Source: CAYQAE01 sp964415445 [NCBI: uncultured archaeon] (GTDB lineage Archaea > CAYQAE01). From it: a stretch of 7,337 nucleotides of DNA. The notes under the pieces were generated by a model. That model did not search any database. It was given only the letters and a program-made list of their open reading frames with translations, and was not told where the DNA came from. Shown piece by piece: positions 1-6,893 of this stretch. Each line of letters starts with the position of its first letter. The stretch's first letter is position 1. The translations under genes were made by a program, and so were the position numbers. Where the stretch lies: NCBI GenBank assembly GCA_964415445.1, contig CAYQAE010000086.1:1-7337 (forward strand), written 5' to 3'.

Positions 1-107
1 ATAATTATTATGATATAAATATAGAAAAAAAAGCAAAAAATTTTGAATTAGTTCTCATTAAAATTTATATGGATATTAAATTAGAAAAAGATTTTGTATT
101 AAATTAG
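1..107 (+). CDS. C-terminal tail of an unidentified upstream gene (5' end outside window)
   Basis: One plus-strand frame, beginning at base 3, is open from the window edge to a TAG stop at 105-107, giving about 34 codons of a lysine-rich, mixed hydrophobic peptide that ends in DFVLN. The other two plus frames are quickly closed. In DNA this AT-rich a 34-codon open frame is not decisive. The stop, however, lies directly on the SD (GGAG, 107-110) of the next gene, the same arrangement seen at two junctions of the ribosomal operon here, so translational coupling is likely. No family is recognisable from this fragment. The alternative is that 1-114 is plain intergenic DNA with a promoter; a TATA-like TTTATAT lies at 64-70. 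Confidence 0.5.
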   Translation, partial: NYYDINIEKKAKNFELVLIKIYMDIKLEKDFVLN

Positions 108-110
108 GAG
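107..110 (+). promoter_or_regulatory. Shine-Dalgarno site of the zinc-ribbon gene
   Basis: GGAG ends four bases before the ATG at 115 and shares a base with the TAG stop of the preceding open frame. This supports the chosen start and suggests coupled translation. Confidence 0.6.
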
Positions 111-114
111 TAAG

Positions 115-555
115 ATGAAAAACTTCTCAAAAAACATAAAGAATTTTTTTAAGAAAGTCAATCCACTAAAAAAAAGAAAGGAGTCAGAAGAAAAATTAAT
201 AGAACAAGAAAAATTAAATATACTTCATGAAAATATATACAGACTTCTCAATAATTTAAAAAACTCCTCAAAATCAATAGATAAGATGAAGATTTATCTT
301 ATGAAAAAAGGACAAAATGTTGGATTTTCTGAAGATAGAGTATTAAAAGAGATAATTAATATAATGAAAGATATAGAAGAATATAAGATGGTATCTGAAA
401 TTGATCGTGAAATATCTAGTAAAAAAGAGCATGAAATTATGAGAAAAAAATATGAAAAAGGAGTATATTGTCCAGTTTGCCATGCAAAAATCAGAACACT
501 CCCTAAATTTACAACTTTCAAATGTGAATATTGCGATACTGTATTTAAGTATTGA
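115..555 (+). CDS. Unrecognised helical protein with C-terminal zinc ribbon, 146 aa
   Basis: I do not recognise this family. The N-terminus (about residues 1-22) is very basic and amphipathic, with FFKK and LKKRK clusters. Residues 23-115 are rich in Lys, Glu, Ile and Leu and look almost wholly helical, probably partly coiled coil, with a break around a GQNVGFSED segment (66-74). The C-terminus is a compact zinc ribbon: C119-P-V-C122 and C137-E-Y-C140, 14 residues apart, ending in DTVFKY. No transmembrane segment or signal peptide is visible. The ATG is supported by GGAG four bases upstream. The gene converges on rpl31e with 5 bp between stops and seems to follow another gene closely. A nucleic-acid or protein-binding role through the ribbon is inference; any link to the ribosome is only positional. 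Confidence 0.8.
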   Translation: MKNFSKNIKNFFKKVNPLKKRKESEEKLIEQEKLNILHENIYRLLNNLKNSSKSIDKMKIYLMKKGQNVGFSEDRVLKEIINIMKDIEEYKMVSEIDREISSKKEHEIMRKKYEKGVYCPVCHAKIRTLPKFTTFKCEYCDTVFKY

Positions 556-560
556 TTTTA

Positions 561-809
561 TTAAGCTAATTCTGCGATTACTGTCTCTGCTTCGTCTTTG
601 GTGACCTTTACTCTTATTTTTGAAGGTATCTTTTTTATTCCTCGCTCCCAAATCTCATGGTTAATTGATTGATGAATCTTTAATATATTTGGTTTCATAT
701 GCCTTTGAAGGAAATTTTTTATTAATCTCATAGCAGAAGGTGCACGTTTTGTTCTTCTAGCCCTTTTTGCATCTCTAAGTGGTATTGTATATACTCTCTC
801 ATCTACCAT
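561..809 (-). CDS. rpl31e: Large ribosomal subunit protein eL31 (L31e)
   Basis: An 82-residue protein matching the archaeal/eukaryal L31e family over its full length. It has an early YTIPLRDAKRA segment, the basic stretch with APSAMRLIKNFLQRHMK, the conserved central helix segment with NHEIWERGI, and a C-terminal KIRVKVTKDE strand. L31e sits at the rim of the polypeptide exit tunnel and helps form the docking area for nascent-chain factors. It is the last gene of the six-gene minus-strand operon, starting 4 nt after the rpl39e stop. GGTG at 817-820, inside the last codons of rpl39e, is a well-placed SD (7 nt to the ATG at 809). Its stop lies 5 bp from the stop of the convergent zinc-ribbon gene. 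Confidence 0.97.
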   Translation of the reverse strand: MVDERVYTIPLRDAKRARRTKRAPSAMRLIKNFLQRHMKPNILKIHQSINHEIWERGIKKIPSKIRVKVTKDEAETVIAELA

Positions 810-813
810 AATC

Positions 814-969
814 CTACACCTTTAGATTATCTCTTCTCCAATGTCTCATCTTTGGATGTCTTCTAACACTTAAATTAGTTTTTGCGATTACCCATACAGG
901 TACTCGTCTATTTTGCTTATTAGCTTTGCCTAATCTTATTTTTTTTGCAAATGATTTATTTCGAGCCAT
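814..969 (-). CDS. rpl39e: Large ribosomal subunit protein eL39 (L39e), 51 aa
   Basis: A short gene found by translating the gap between rpl31e and the PDCD5-like gene. The 51-residue product starts [20 protein letters not shown] and carries the family signature NRRVPVWV at 20-27, then KTN and the C-terminal [10 protein letters not shown]. The family is typically about 50-51 residues, so this is complete. L39e is a very basic protein that threads through rRNA and lines the exit tunnel of archaeal and eukaryal ribosomes, where bacteria have an extension of uL23. The ATG at 969 is 6 nt after the preceding stop, with a weak purine-rich SD (AAAGGAAG) in the end of the upstream gene. Pairing with rpl31e is the classic archaeal order. 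Confidence 0.96.
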   Translation of the reverse strand: MARNKSFAKKIRLGKANKQNRRVPVWVIAKTNLSVRRHPKMRHWRRDNLKV

Positions 970-975
970 GTTCTT

Positions 976-1305
976 CTACTTCCTTTCAATTTTGGTCTCT
1001 CTTTTTTCTCGCATAAGTCGAGATAGCATCTCTTTGAGTTGACTATCTGTAATTTGTGATTGCAATCTCCCAGATTGGGCGAGCTGAATTAATTGGAGTT
1101 CTAAATTTTTTGCAAATTCTGGCTTTGCCAAAGATATGTTAGTTAGTCTACTTCGAGCTTCAGGAGTTAATATCTTTTTTAATATCATCTGTTTTTGTTG
1201 TTCGGCCTGAACTTTCATCTCTTGTTCTTCTTGTTGATTTTGAAGTTTATTTTGAAGCTTTTGCATCTTTTGTTGTCGAATTTTTTCTAATTCATCATCT
1301 ACCAT
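976..1305 (-). CDS. PDCD5-family DNA-binding protein, 109 aa
   Basis: A member of the archaeal homologues of human programmed cell death protein 5 (TFAR19 family). The N-terminal third (about 3-40) is a Gln/Glu/Lys-rich helix, probably flexible. The conserved core follows: [12 protein letters not shown] (46-57), a KPEFA motif, a hydrophobic helix with [12 protein letters not shown], then [13 protein letters not shown] and a basic tail. Archaeal members are small three-helix-bundle proteins usually annotated as DNA-binding; their cellular role is poorly defined. The start is the ATG at 1305, not the in-frame TTG at 1317, because GAGG (1312-1315) sits 6 nt ahead of the ATG and family members begin close to the DDELE-type sequence. 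The SD overlaps the TGA of rps19e, suggesting coupling. Its place between S19e and L39e is conserved in many archaea. Confidence 0.94.
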   Translation of the reverse strand: MVDDELEKIRQQKMQKLQNKLQNQQEEQEMKVQAEQQKQMILKKILTPEARSRLTNISLAKPEFAKNLELQLIQLAQSGRLQSQITDSQLKEMLSRLMREKRETKIERK

Positions 1306-1311
1306 ATTAAT

Positions 1312-1315
1312 CCTC
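1312..1315 (-). promoter_or_regulatory. Start-deciding Shine-Dalgarno of the PDCD5-like gene
   Basis: GAGG on the minus strand lies 6 nt before ATG 1305 and overlaps the TGA stop of rps19e (1314-1316). The longer TTG start at 1317 would lie upstream of this site, so the SD favours the 109-residue form. Confidence 0.75.
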
Positions 1316-1775
1316 AATAAATACCTAATTTAGGATATTTTTCTTTTATCTCTTTTATTACATTATTTGAAACTTTATCTAATAATGATTGTCCTTTTGA
1401 GGATATAACTCTTCCTTCTTTTTCTTTTACTTTTAGTAATCCTAATTTTTCTAATTGCATTATAGCTTTGCGGATAACACTACCACTAGCTTTAGTGAAC
1501 TTGGATTCTTTTGATCCGCGATCTTTACCCCCACCATAAAATGATCTAAGTCGAGATACACCTACAGGCCCATTTAGATATATTCTCCTAAGAAGTGATG
1601 CACATCTTACATACCACCAATCTGGATCCTCAGGTGGTCTTTGTTTGTGATGACCAGTTTTTACAAAGGGTACCCACTCAGGCGGAGTTAATTTATTCTT
1701 ATTATATAAATTTTTTATTTCATCTTTGAGATTTCCTATTAATTTATCGCTTGGAACATCATAGATTGTAGTCAA
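1314..1775 (-). CDS. rps19e: Small ribosomal subunit protein eS19 (S19e)
   Basis: Full-length archaeal S19e, 153 residues from the chosen start. It opens MTTIYDVPSDKLI, as archaeal homologues do (short Met-x-x-YDVP start), followed by the PPEWVPFVKTGHHKQRPP segment, the DWWYVRCASLLRRIY helix, the GPVGVSRLRSFYGGG loop, and the C-terminal winged-helix half with IRKAIMQLEKLGLL. S19e binds the head of the small subunit and in eukaryotes is needed for pre-rRNA maturation. The start is read as TTG at 1775, because GGTGA (1781-1785) lies exactly 5 nt ahead and this matches family N-termini. An in-frame GTG at 1784 would add three residues (156 aa) but is part of that SD. The SD overlaps the TGA of the YhbY-like gene upstream. 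Confidence 0.96.
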   Translation of the reverse strand: MTTIYDVPSDKLIGNLKDEIKNLYNKNKLTPPEWVPFVKTGHHKQRPPEDPDWWYVRCASLLRRIYLNGPVGVSRLRSFYGGGKDRGSKESKFTKASGSVIRKAIMQLEKLGLLKVKEKEGRVISSKGQSLLDKVSNNVIKEIKEKYPKLGIY

Positions 1776-1780
1776 ATTTT

Positions 1781-1785
1781 TCACC
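1781..1785 (-). promoter_or_regulatory. Start-deciding Shine-Dalgarno of rps19e
   Basis: GGTGA on the minus strand is complementary to the archaeal 16S rRNA 3' end. It sits 5 nt before the TTG at 1775, and its TGA (1781-1783) is the stop of the preceding gene. It also contains the alternative GTG start (1784), which is thereby made unlikely. Confidence 0.7.
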
Positions 1786-2050
1786 TATTTTTATATAATC
1801 CTATACAATTTCCACGGATGTCAATTACATCTGCTTTTAATTTATTTGCTATTTCATTTGCAATTTCATTTTTTGATTTTTTGGGATTATAATTTTTAAG
1901 CATCTTTATTTTCAAATATTTATGAGCCTTAATTCTTTTTTTTAGTGATGCAATAACTTGGTCATTAATGCCATTTTTTCCAATTGATACACTGTGTTTA
2001 ATATCTGCTAAGTGTGATTTGATTTTAGATTTTTCTTTTTTGTCTATCAT
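1781..2050 (-). CDS. CRS1-YhbY domain RNA-binding protein
   Basis: An 89-residue protein that is essentially one CRS1-YhbY (CRM) domain. The fold signature is visible: IKSHLADIKHSVSIGKNG with the GKNG loop at 24-27, a Lys-rich helix with SLKKRIKAHKYLKIKM, an alpha-helical segment with ANEIANKLKADVIDI, and the terminal RGNCIGLYK strand (79-87). Bacterial YhbY associates with pre-50S particles, and plant CRM proteins act in intron splicing. The archaeal single-domain proteins are taken to be ribosome- or RNA-associated, without a settled role. The start ATG 2050 lies inside the end of rnp4 (26-nt overlap); no strong SD is seen, so it probably depends on ribosomes finishing rnp4. The neighbourhood (RNase P subunit upstream, S19e downstream) fits an RNA-metabolism role. 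Confidence 0.93.
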   Translation of the reverse strand: MIDKKEKSKIKSHLADIKHSVSIGKNGINDQVIASLKKRIKAHKYLKIKMLKNYNPKKSKNEIANEIANKLKADVIDIRGNCIGLYKNR

Positions 2051-2396
2051 TTTGATTCATTCTTTTTTCATCCAAATATGGATATCTCATTACATTATTG
2101 CACTCTAAACATGTTATTACGATATGAGGAAGTCTCTTTGGTCTTAGTCTTTTTCTTGCATTAAATCCAACTACTATAAATTTATTACAATGCTTACAAA
2201 TCTGCCTTTTAAAATTTGTGGGCAGACTAACTTTTGCTCTCATCCCTAATTTTTGAGCTAAATACACATAACGATTTGATCTCTCTCGATGTTTGTGAAA
2301 TTCTAATTTTGCTTGCTCATAGAGTATTTTAATCCTCTCAATTGCTATTTTTTGTTTTTTTTTGTATTTTTTTTTATATCTTGCTTTTTTGTCCAT
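2025..2396 (-). CDS. rnp4: Ribonuclease P protein component 4 (Rpp21/Rpr2 family)
   Basis: 123 residues, first gene of the minus-strand operon. The protein starts with an extremely basic stretch (residues 3-16, mostly Lys, Arg and Tyr). A helical region with ERIKILYEQAKLEF and SNRYVYLAQKLGMR follows, then the family's zinc ribbon with C67-x-x-C70 and C96-x-x-C99. The ribbon encloses the conserved RKRLRPKRLPHIVITC segment, and the tail is charged. Archaeal Rnp4 (homologue of human Rpp21) pairs with Rnp1/Rpp29 and binds the specificity side of the RNase P RNA, helping 5' maturation of pre-tRNA. All four zinc ligands are present and the length is usual for the family. The ATG at 2396 is preceded by only a weak SD (GCGGAT). 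Confidence 0.95.
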   Translation of the reverse strand: MDKKARYKKKYKKKQKIAIERIKILYEQAKLEFHKHRERSNRYVYLAQKLGMRAKVSLPTNFKRQICKHCNKFIVVGFNARKRLRPKRLPHIVITCLECNNVMRYPYLDEKRMNQNDRQKRKI

Positions 2397-2440
2397 TTTA
2401 AATCCGCTAATCTAAATTTATCCTATTATTTTTTAGAGAG

Positions 2441-2450
2441 TAATATATCT
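2441..2450. promoter_or_regulatory. Candidate shared TATA element of the divergent rnp4 and mutS operons
   Basis: The 99-bp gap between the divergent starts (2396 minus, 2496 plus) holds TAATATATCT, which reads AGATATATTA on the other strand. Its centre is essentially midway, about 50 bp from each start codon. With archaeal spacing (start of transcription about 25 bp from the TATA centre) either direction would give a leader of about 25 nt. Purine-rich AGAGAG (2435-2440) just upstream on the plus strand could serve as a BRE for mutS. This is pattern reading only. Confidence 0.45.
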
Positions 2451-2481
2451 TAAATTGGTTGTTGGTCTCCAATTTTTTAGT

Positions 2482-2487
2482 GGTGGG
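2482..2487 (+). promoter_or_regulatory. Shine-Dalgarno site of mutS
   Basis: GGTGGG lies 8 nt before the TTG at 2496 and supports this non-ATG start over the in-frame ATG at 2517. Confidence 0.65.
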
Positions 2488-2495
2488 TATATATT

Positions 2496-5075
2496 TTGAA
2501 AGCTAAAACTCCAGCAATGAAACAATATCATGACATGAAAGAGCGATATCCTAATTCTGTAATCTTCTTTAGAATGGGAGATTTTTATGAGATGTTCTAT
2601 GATGATGCTAAATTAGCTTCAGATGAATTAGGTATAACTTTAACTACAAGAGGCACTAAAGCAAAAATACCTTTGGCTGGAATACCCTATCATTCGGTTG
2701 AATCTTATCTATATAAGCTTGTAAAAAATGGACATACTGTTGCAATTTGTGAACAGATGGAAGATCCTAAATATGCAAAAGGAGTAGTAAAGCGTGATGT
2801 AGTTCGGGTAGTTACTCCTGGCACTATTTTTGATGATAATGCGCTAGATCAGAAAAATAATAATTATCTACTTAGCATTGTCTTTAGAAATTCAAGGTAT
2901 GGCTTAGCTTTAGTAGATATATCTACTAATGATTTTTTAGTATCTGAAGTTGATGATATCTATAAATTAATAACTGAAATATCGCGATTTAAGCCTGCTG
3001 AAATAATTTCACCTGATAACCTATTTGAAGATGCTAAGTTTTTAGAGAAAATTAAATCTACTATAGATACAAAAATAAATATAGCACAATCCTTTGATGA
3101 TGATATTGCTTACAATAAACTAACAGAACATTTTAATACTCATAATCTAGAAGGTTTTGGCTGCGAGCATCTAAATTTAGCAATATGTGCTGCTGCTTCT
3201 GTTTTGGATTATCTTAAGAAAACTCAAAAATCAGACCTATCTTCAATAAATAGTTTATCTACTTTTTTTCAAACAGATTATATGGTCCTAGATCTTACCA
3301 GTCAAAGAAATTTAGAATTAATCTCTAATGTGAGAGATTCATCCAAAGAAGGGACCCTTCTAAAACACATGGATAGAACAAAAACTCCTATGGGTAGTAG
3401 ACTTATTCGAAGATGGTTGCAAACCCCACTTCTTAATATATTTGATATAAAAGGACGACAAAATGCAGTTGAAGAAATTTTTGAAAGTATATTTTTACAG
3501 AAAGATCTTGAGGATTTATTAAAAAAGGTACTAGATATGGAGAGGTTATTATCGAAACTCTCTTTTATGAGTGCAAATGGAAAAACTCTAATTGCTCTGA
3601 AAAATTCATTAGAGATTATACCTAAAATAAAAGAGCTAATTTCTAAATCAAAATCTGAATATTTGAAATATATTTTTGAGAATTTAGATCCTCTAGATGA
3701 AATTGTTGATTTAGTTGAAAAATCTATATGTTCTGATCCTCCTCATTCTGTTCGTGAAGGTAGAATTATAAAATCAGGATATAATTCAAAGTTAGATGGA
3801 ATTAAAAATTCAATCTCTGATGCAAAACAATGGATTGCAAATTTAGAAGGAAAAGAAAGAAAAAGATTAGGCATAAAATCTCTTAAAGTTGGATTCAATA
3901 AAGTTTTTGGATACTATATTGAAGTTACTAAAAAAAATACCCATTTAGTGCCAGATGAATATGTAAGAAAACAAACTTTAACTAATGCAGAGCGATATAT
4001 CACTCCTGATCTAAAAGAATATGAAAGCAGAGTCCTAAATGCACAAGAGCATATCAATAAGCTAGAATATAATATTTTTATGGAGATATGCAATAAAATT
4101 TTAGAGAGATCATCTAAAATTCAAAATAATGCAAAATTAGTGGCAGAATTAGATGTATATCTATCTTTTGCAAAAGTTTCCAAAGAAAATGATTATGTAA
4201 AACCTAAAATTAATGAAAGTGATTATATTTTAGTTAAAGAAGGTAGACATCCTGTGGTTGAAAAAATAGTTGATACTAAATTTGTTGAAAATGATACTTA
4301 TCTAGATTCAAAAGATAATCAAATCATGATCCTAACGGGGCCGAACATGAGCGGTAAATCGACTTACATCAGACAAGTTGCCCTATTTTCAATTTTGGCC
4401 CAAATTGGAAGTTTTGTGCCTGCAAAAGAGGCAGATTTATGTATAATTGATAGGATATTTACCAGAGTTGGTGCACATGATGATCTTACCCAAGGTCAAA
4501 GTACGTTTATGGTGGAAACTCAAGAGACAGCCAATATCCTAAATAATGCTACGAAAAAAAGTTTGGTTATCCTAGATGAGATAGGAAGAGGTACTAGTAC
4601 TTTTGATGGGTTAAGTATAGCTTGGGCGGTGACCGAATATTTAAGTGATTTAGGTGCAAAAACACTGTTTGCAACCCACTATCATCAATTAAATGAACTC
4701 TCTGCTATCTTAGATGGTGTAAAAAATTATAAAGTTGAAGTCAAAGAAGAGGGGGAAGATGTAACATTTTTACATAAGATAGTTGAAGGTGGAACTGACA
4801 AAAGTTATGGTATCCATGTAGCAAAATTGGCTGGTATGCCAAATAAAGTGATAAAAAGATCTCGTGAAGTTCTAAATAAAATTGGAGATGAACATGTAGT
4901 TGATACTAAATCTCTGAGGAGAAAAAAACATTATATTCAAATGACACTTCCTATGGATAACCCTATAGTTTCAAAGATTAAAAATCTAAATTTAGATGAG
5001 CTAAAACCAATTGATGCTTTAAATATTTTAAATATATTAAAAAAAGAGGTAGATGGTGAAGATGACCATAATTAA
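2496..5075 (+). CDS. mutS: DNA mismatch repair protein MutS (MutS1)
   Basis: 859 residues, close to the 853 of E. coli MutS, with all domains. The mismatch-reading domain I (about 1-115) has GDFYEMF with the Phe-x-Glu pair F30/E32 that stacks on and contacts the mispair. Then come the connector (about 120-265), the lever and clamp (about 265-540), and the ABC-type ATPase (about 545-790) with Walker A GPNMSGKS (615-622), [11 protein letters not shown], Walker B/signature [16 protein letters not shown] (D694, E695) and H728 of THYHQL. The C-terminal tail has QMTLP (815-819), like the bacterial clamp-binding motif, and a final helical segment resembling the tetramer-forming end of E. coli MutS. 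TTG is chosen as start because of GGTGGG 8 nt upstream and because residues 5-11 (TPAMKQY) belong to the conserved N-terminus. It overlaps mutL by 14 nt. Archaeal MutS1 is generally held to come from bacteria by transfer. It binds mismatches and recruits MutL. Confidence 0.98.
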   Translation: MKAKTPAMKQYHDMKERYPNSVIFFRMGDFYEMFYDDAKLASDELGITLTTRGTKAKIPLAGIPYHSVESYLYKLVKNGHTVAICEQMEDPKYAKGVVKRDVVRVVTPGTIFDDNALDQKNNNYLLSIVFRNSRYGLALVDISTNDFLVSEVDDIYKLITEISRFKPAEIISPDNLFEDAKFLEKIKSTIDTKINIAQSFDDDIAYNKLTEHFNTHNLEGFGCEHLNLAICAAASVLDYLKKTQKSDLSSINSLSTFFQTDYMVLDLTSQRNLELISNVRDSSKEGTLLKHMDRTKTPMGSRLIRRWLQTPLLNIFDIKGRQNAVEEIFESIFLQKDLEDLLKKVLDMERLLSKLSFMSANGKTLIALKNSLEIIPKIKELISKSKSEYLKYIFENLDPLDEIVDLVEKSICSDPPHSVREGRIIKSGYNSKLDGIKNSISDAKQWIANLEGKERKRLGIKSLKVGFNKVFGYYIEVTKKNTHLVPDEYVRKQTLTNAERYITPDLKEYESRVLNAQEHINKLEYNIFMEICNKILERSSKIQNNAKLVAELDVYLSFAKVSKENDYVKPKINESDYILVKEGRHPVVEKIVDTKFVENDTYLDSKDNQIMILTGPNMSGKSTYIRQVALFSILAQIGSFVPAKEADLCIIDRIFTRVGAHDDLTQGQSTFMVETQETANILNNATKKSLVILDEIGRGTSTFDGLSIAWAVTEYLSDLGAKTLFATHYHQLNELSAILDGVKNYKVEVKEEGEDVTFLHKIVEGGTDKSYGIHVAKLAGMPNKVIKRSREVLNKIGDEHVVDTKSLRRKKHYIQMTLPMDNPIVSKIKNLNLDELKPIDALNILNILKKEVDGEDDHN

Positions 5076-6771
5076 ATTAGATGAGAATTTAGTTGAAAAA
5101 ATTGCAGCAGGCGAAATAGTTGAGAGGCCTGTATCTGTTGTCAAAGAACTTATTGAAAACTCAATTGATGCTCAATCTAAAAAAATCCAAATCGATTTGG
5201 AAGCTGCTGGCAAAAAAAGAATTACAGTGGAAGATGATGGATATGGTATGGAAAAAGAAGATGCTAAATTAGCTTTGATGAGACATGCAACAAGTAAGAT
5301 CAAAAATTTAGATGATCTAGATTGTGTTAGATCATTGGGTTTTAGAGGTGAGGCACTTCCTAGTATTTTAGCAGTGTCCAGACTAATCTTAGAGACAAAG
5401 ACTAAAGATATGACTGAAGGGATAAGAATAATCGGGGAAGGTGGTAAAATTACAAAACAAGAATCAATTGGGATGTCTGTGAGTACAAAAATTAATGTTA
5501 GAGACCTTTTTTATAATGTGCCAGCTCGAAAGAAATTTTTAAAATCAAATGCAGCTGAGATGAAACATATAACTGATATAGTTAGCAGATATGCTCTAAT
5601 GTATCCAAATGTTAGTTTTAAACTTATCCATAATAAAAAAGAAGTTATTAATGCTCCAAAGACTGATTCATTTCTAGAAAATATATCCTGCGTATATGGA
5701 AGAGAAGCCACAAAAGAATTGATAGAAGTTAATTTTAGAAGATATAATATTAAAATCTCAGGATACGTATCAAAACCAGCTTTAAATAGATCTACACGTG
5801 GCCATCAATCTATTTTTGTAAATGGGAGATTCATAAAAAATAAATTAATTAATAACGCTATCAAAAAAGCCTATCAAGGCAAAATAATGCATTCAAGATT
5901 TCCTATTGTGGTTTTAAAAATTGAAATTGATCCAAAATCAGTAGATGTAAATGTTCATCCTAAAAAGACTGAAATTAGATTCTCTGATGAGAAATTTGTC
6001 TACAAAAATATAATTATGGCAATTGAAGATGCATTAAGTAGTGAATCTTTAGTCCCTTCTGTTAGCTCTGATGATTTGGTATCTGATGAAAAAGTAGATC
6101 ATCTAATTGGTAAGGTAAAGCGAGATACTAAATTAAAACAGATTGAATTTGAAGCCCCAAAAGAAGAAAATATTGTCCCAGATGAGAAATTACCAGATTT
6201 AGAAATTAAATGTCAAGTTTTGGGTACATATATTATCGCTGAGGCTCAAAATGTGGTCTATATTGTTGATCAACATGCAGCAGATGAGAGATATTATTAT
6301 GAAAAAATAACTAAAAAATACAAAGAAAAATCTGCTAAGTCTCAAAATTTAGTAGAAAATATTACTTTAGAGCCAAATAAGTCAGATTTTAATTTTATAA
6401 TGGACAATATCTCATTCTTTGAAGATGTAGGTTTTAGAATAGAGAGTTTTGGAAAAAATACGGTTTTGATTCGAGCGGTTCCAAATATATTTGGTAAAAT
6501 AGCTGATAAGAATTTTTTGATGGATCTAGTTGATGAGATGTCAAAGTTAGATAAAAAAGACAAAGATGAAGTAATAAAAGATAATATAATAAAAATTATG
6601 GCATGCAGAACTGCAATTAAAGCTAACGATAAATTATCTGCTCGCGAGATGCTAAATTTAGTTGAGAGGGTCTCTTCAACTGAGAATCCATATAATTGTC
6701 CTCATGGCAGGCCCACTATAATTAAGATGGGCAAAAAAGAGTTTGAAAAATCATTCAAAAGAATTGTTTAG
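5062..6771 (+). CDS. mutL: DNA mismatch repair endonuclease MutL
   Basis: 569 residues. The N-terminal GHKL ATPase shows [10 protein letters not shown], catalytic E29 and N33 in [11 protein letters not shown]58 in DDGYGM and GFRGEAL at 93-99. These numbers equal those of E. coli MutL, which supports ATG 5062 as start; ATG 5053 or GTG 5056 would add three or two residues. The transducer domain ([17 protein letters not shown]) runs to about 325. A charged linker leads to a dimerisation/endonuclease domain with every nicking-type motif: [12 protein letters not shown] (403-414), ACRTAIKA (514-521), CPHGRP (546-551) and FKR (565-567). The protein should therefore nick the strand itself after MutS activation, as B. 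subtilis MutL and eukaryotic MutL-alpha do. Translation is probably coupled to mutS: the starts overlap its end, with GGTGA at 5055-5059 and GAGGT at 5046-5050 as possible SDs. It is slightly shorter than bacterial MutL, mainly in the linker. Confidence 0.98.
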   Translation: MTIIKLDENLVEKIAAGEIVERPVSVVKELIENSIDAQSKKIQIDLEAAGKKRITVEDDGYGMEKEDAKLALMRHATSKIKNLDDLDCVRSLGFRGEALPSILAVSRLILETKTKDMTEGIRIIGEGGKITKQESIGMSVSTKINVRDLFYNVPARKKFLKSNAAEMKHITDIVSRYALMYPNVSFKLIHNKKEVINAPKTDSFLENISCVYGREATKELIEVNFRRYNIKISGYVSKPALNRSTRGHQSIFVNGRFIKNKLINNAIKKAYQGKIMHSRFPIVVLKIEIDPKSVDVNVHPKKTEIRFSDEKFVYKNIIMAIEDALSSESLVPSVSSDDLVSDEKVDHLIGKVKRDTKLKQIEFEAPKEENIVPDEKLPDLEIKCQVLGTYIIAEAQNVVYIVDQHAADERYYYEKITKKYKEKSAKSQNLVENITLEPNKSDFNFIMDNISFFEDVGFRIESFGKNTVLIRAVPNIFGKIADKNFLMDLVDEMSKLDKKDKDEVIKDNIIKIMACRTAIKANDKLSAREMLNLVERVSSTENPYNCPHGRPTIIKMGKKEFEKSFKRIV

Positions 6772-6784
6772 ATAATTTTATGAC

Positions 6785-6807
6785 TGTTTTTTTGATTTTA
6801 TTTTTAT
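6785..6807 (+). terminator. Probable T-rich terminator of mutS-mutL
   Basis: Within 40 bp of the mutL stop there are T runs at 6787-6793 (seven), 6796-6799 (four) and 6801-6805 (five) without a strong hairpin. U-rich tracts of this kind are the usual archaeal termination signal. AT richness of the region limits certainty. Confidence 0.5.
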
Positions 6808-6820
6808 AATTATCTTAAAA

Positions 6821-6835
6821 CATAAAGTTTATATG
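6821..6835 (+). promoter_or_regulatory. Candidate BRE/TATA promoter of the secreted LVIVD-repeat gene
   Basis: CATAAAG followed by TTTATATG resembles an archaeal BRE plus TATA box (TATA core 6828-6834). Transcription would begin near 6855-6860, giving a leader of about 35-40 nt containing the SD. Other AT-only stretches nearby (6836-6875) could also serve. Confidence 0.45.
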
Positions 6836-6881
6836 TATTTAAAATAATATATTATTAAGATATAATTATATTCATAAAATA

Positions 6882-6886
6882 AGGAG
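6882..6886 (+). promoter_or_regulatory. Shine-Dalgarno site of the LVIVD-repeat gene
   Basis: AGGAG lies 7 nt ahead of the ATG at 6894. It is the strongest SD in the window and fixes the start of a gene that runs off the edge. Confidence 0.75.
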
Positions 6887-6893
6887 TTGCGCA

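Noticed and set aside
64-70. TATA-like TTTATAT as promoter of the zinc-ribbon gene
   Set aside because: Spacing is acceptable, but it lies inside the probable upstream coding tail and such strings are common at this AT content; kept only as an alternative.
294-521. Minus-strand open frame of 75 codons
   Set aside because: It is antisense to the zinc-ribbon gene; its hydrophobic look comes from reading AT-rich Lys/Glu/Ile codons backwards.
343-651. Minus-strand open frame of 102 codons spanning the convergent junction
   Set aside because: It overlaps rpl31e in another frame and lies antisense to the zinc-ribbon gene; its composition looks like the reverse of Lys-rich coding sequence.
976-1317. 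Longer PDCD5-like form starting at TTG 1317
   Set aside because: The TTG lies upstream of the GAGG SD (1312-1315), which serves ATG 1305, and the extra four residues are not a family feature.
5053-5061. MutL start at ATG 5053 or GTG 5056
   Set aside because: Start at 5062 puts E29, N33, D58 and G93 at the same positions as in E. coli MutL and gives a normal N-terminus; the longer forms remain possible because SD evidence is ambiguous.
5511-6563. Two minus-strand open frames (5511-5711, 6342-6563)
   Set aside because: Both lie wholly inside mutL, which has continuous family motifs on the plus strand.
6771-6814. Short inverted repeat GATAATT / AATTATC after mutL
   Set aside because: Only seven A/T-rich pairs with a 30-base loop; too weak for a hairpin. 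The T runs are the better terminator signal.
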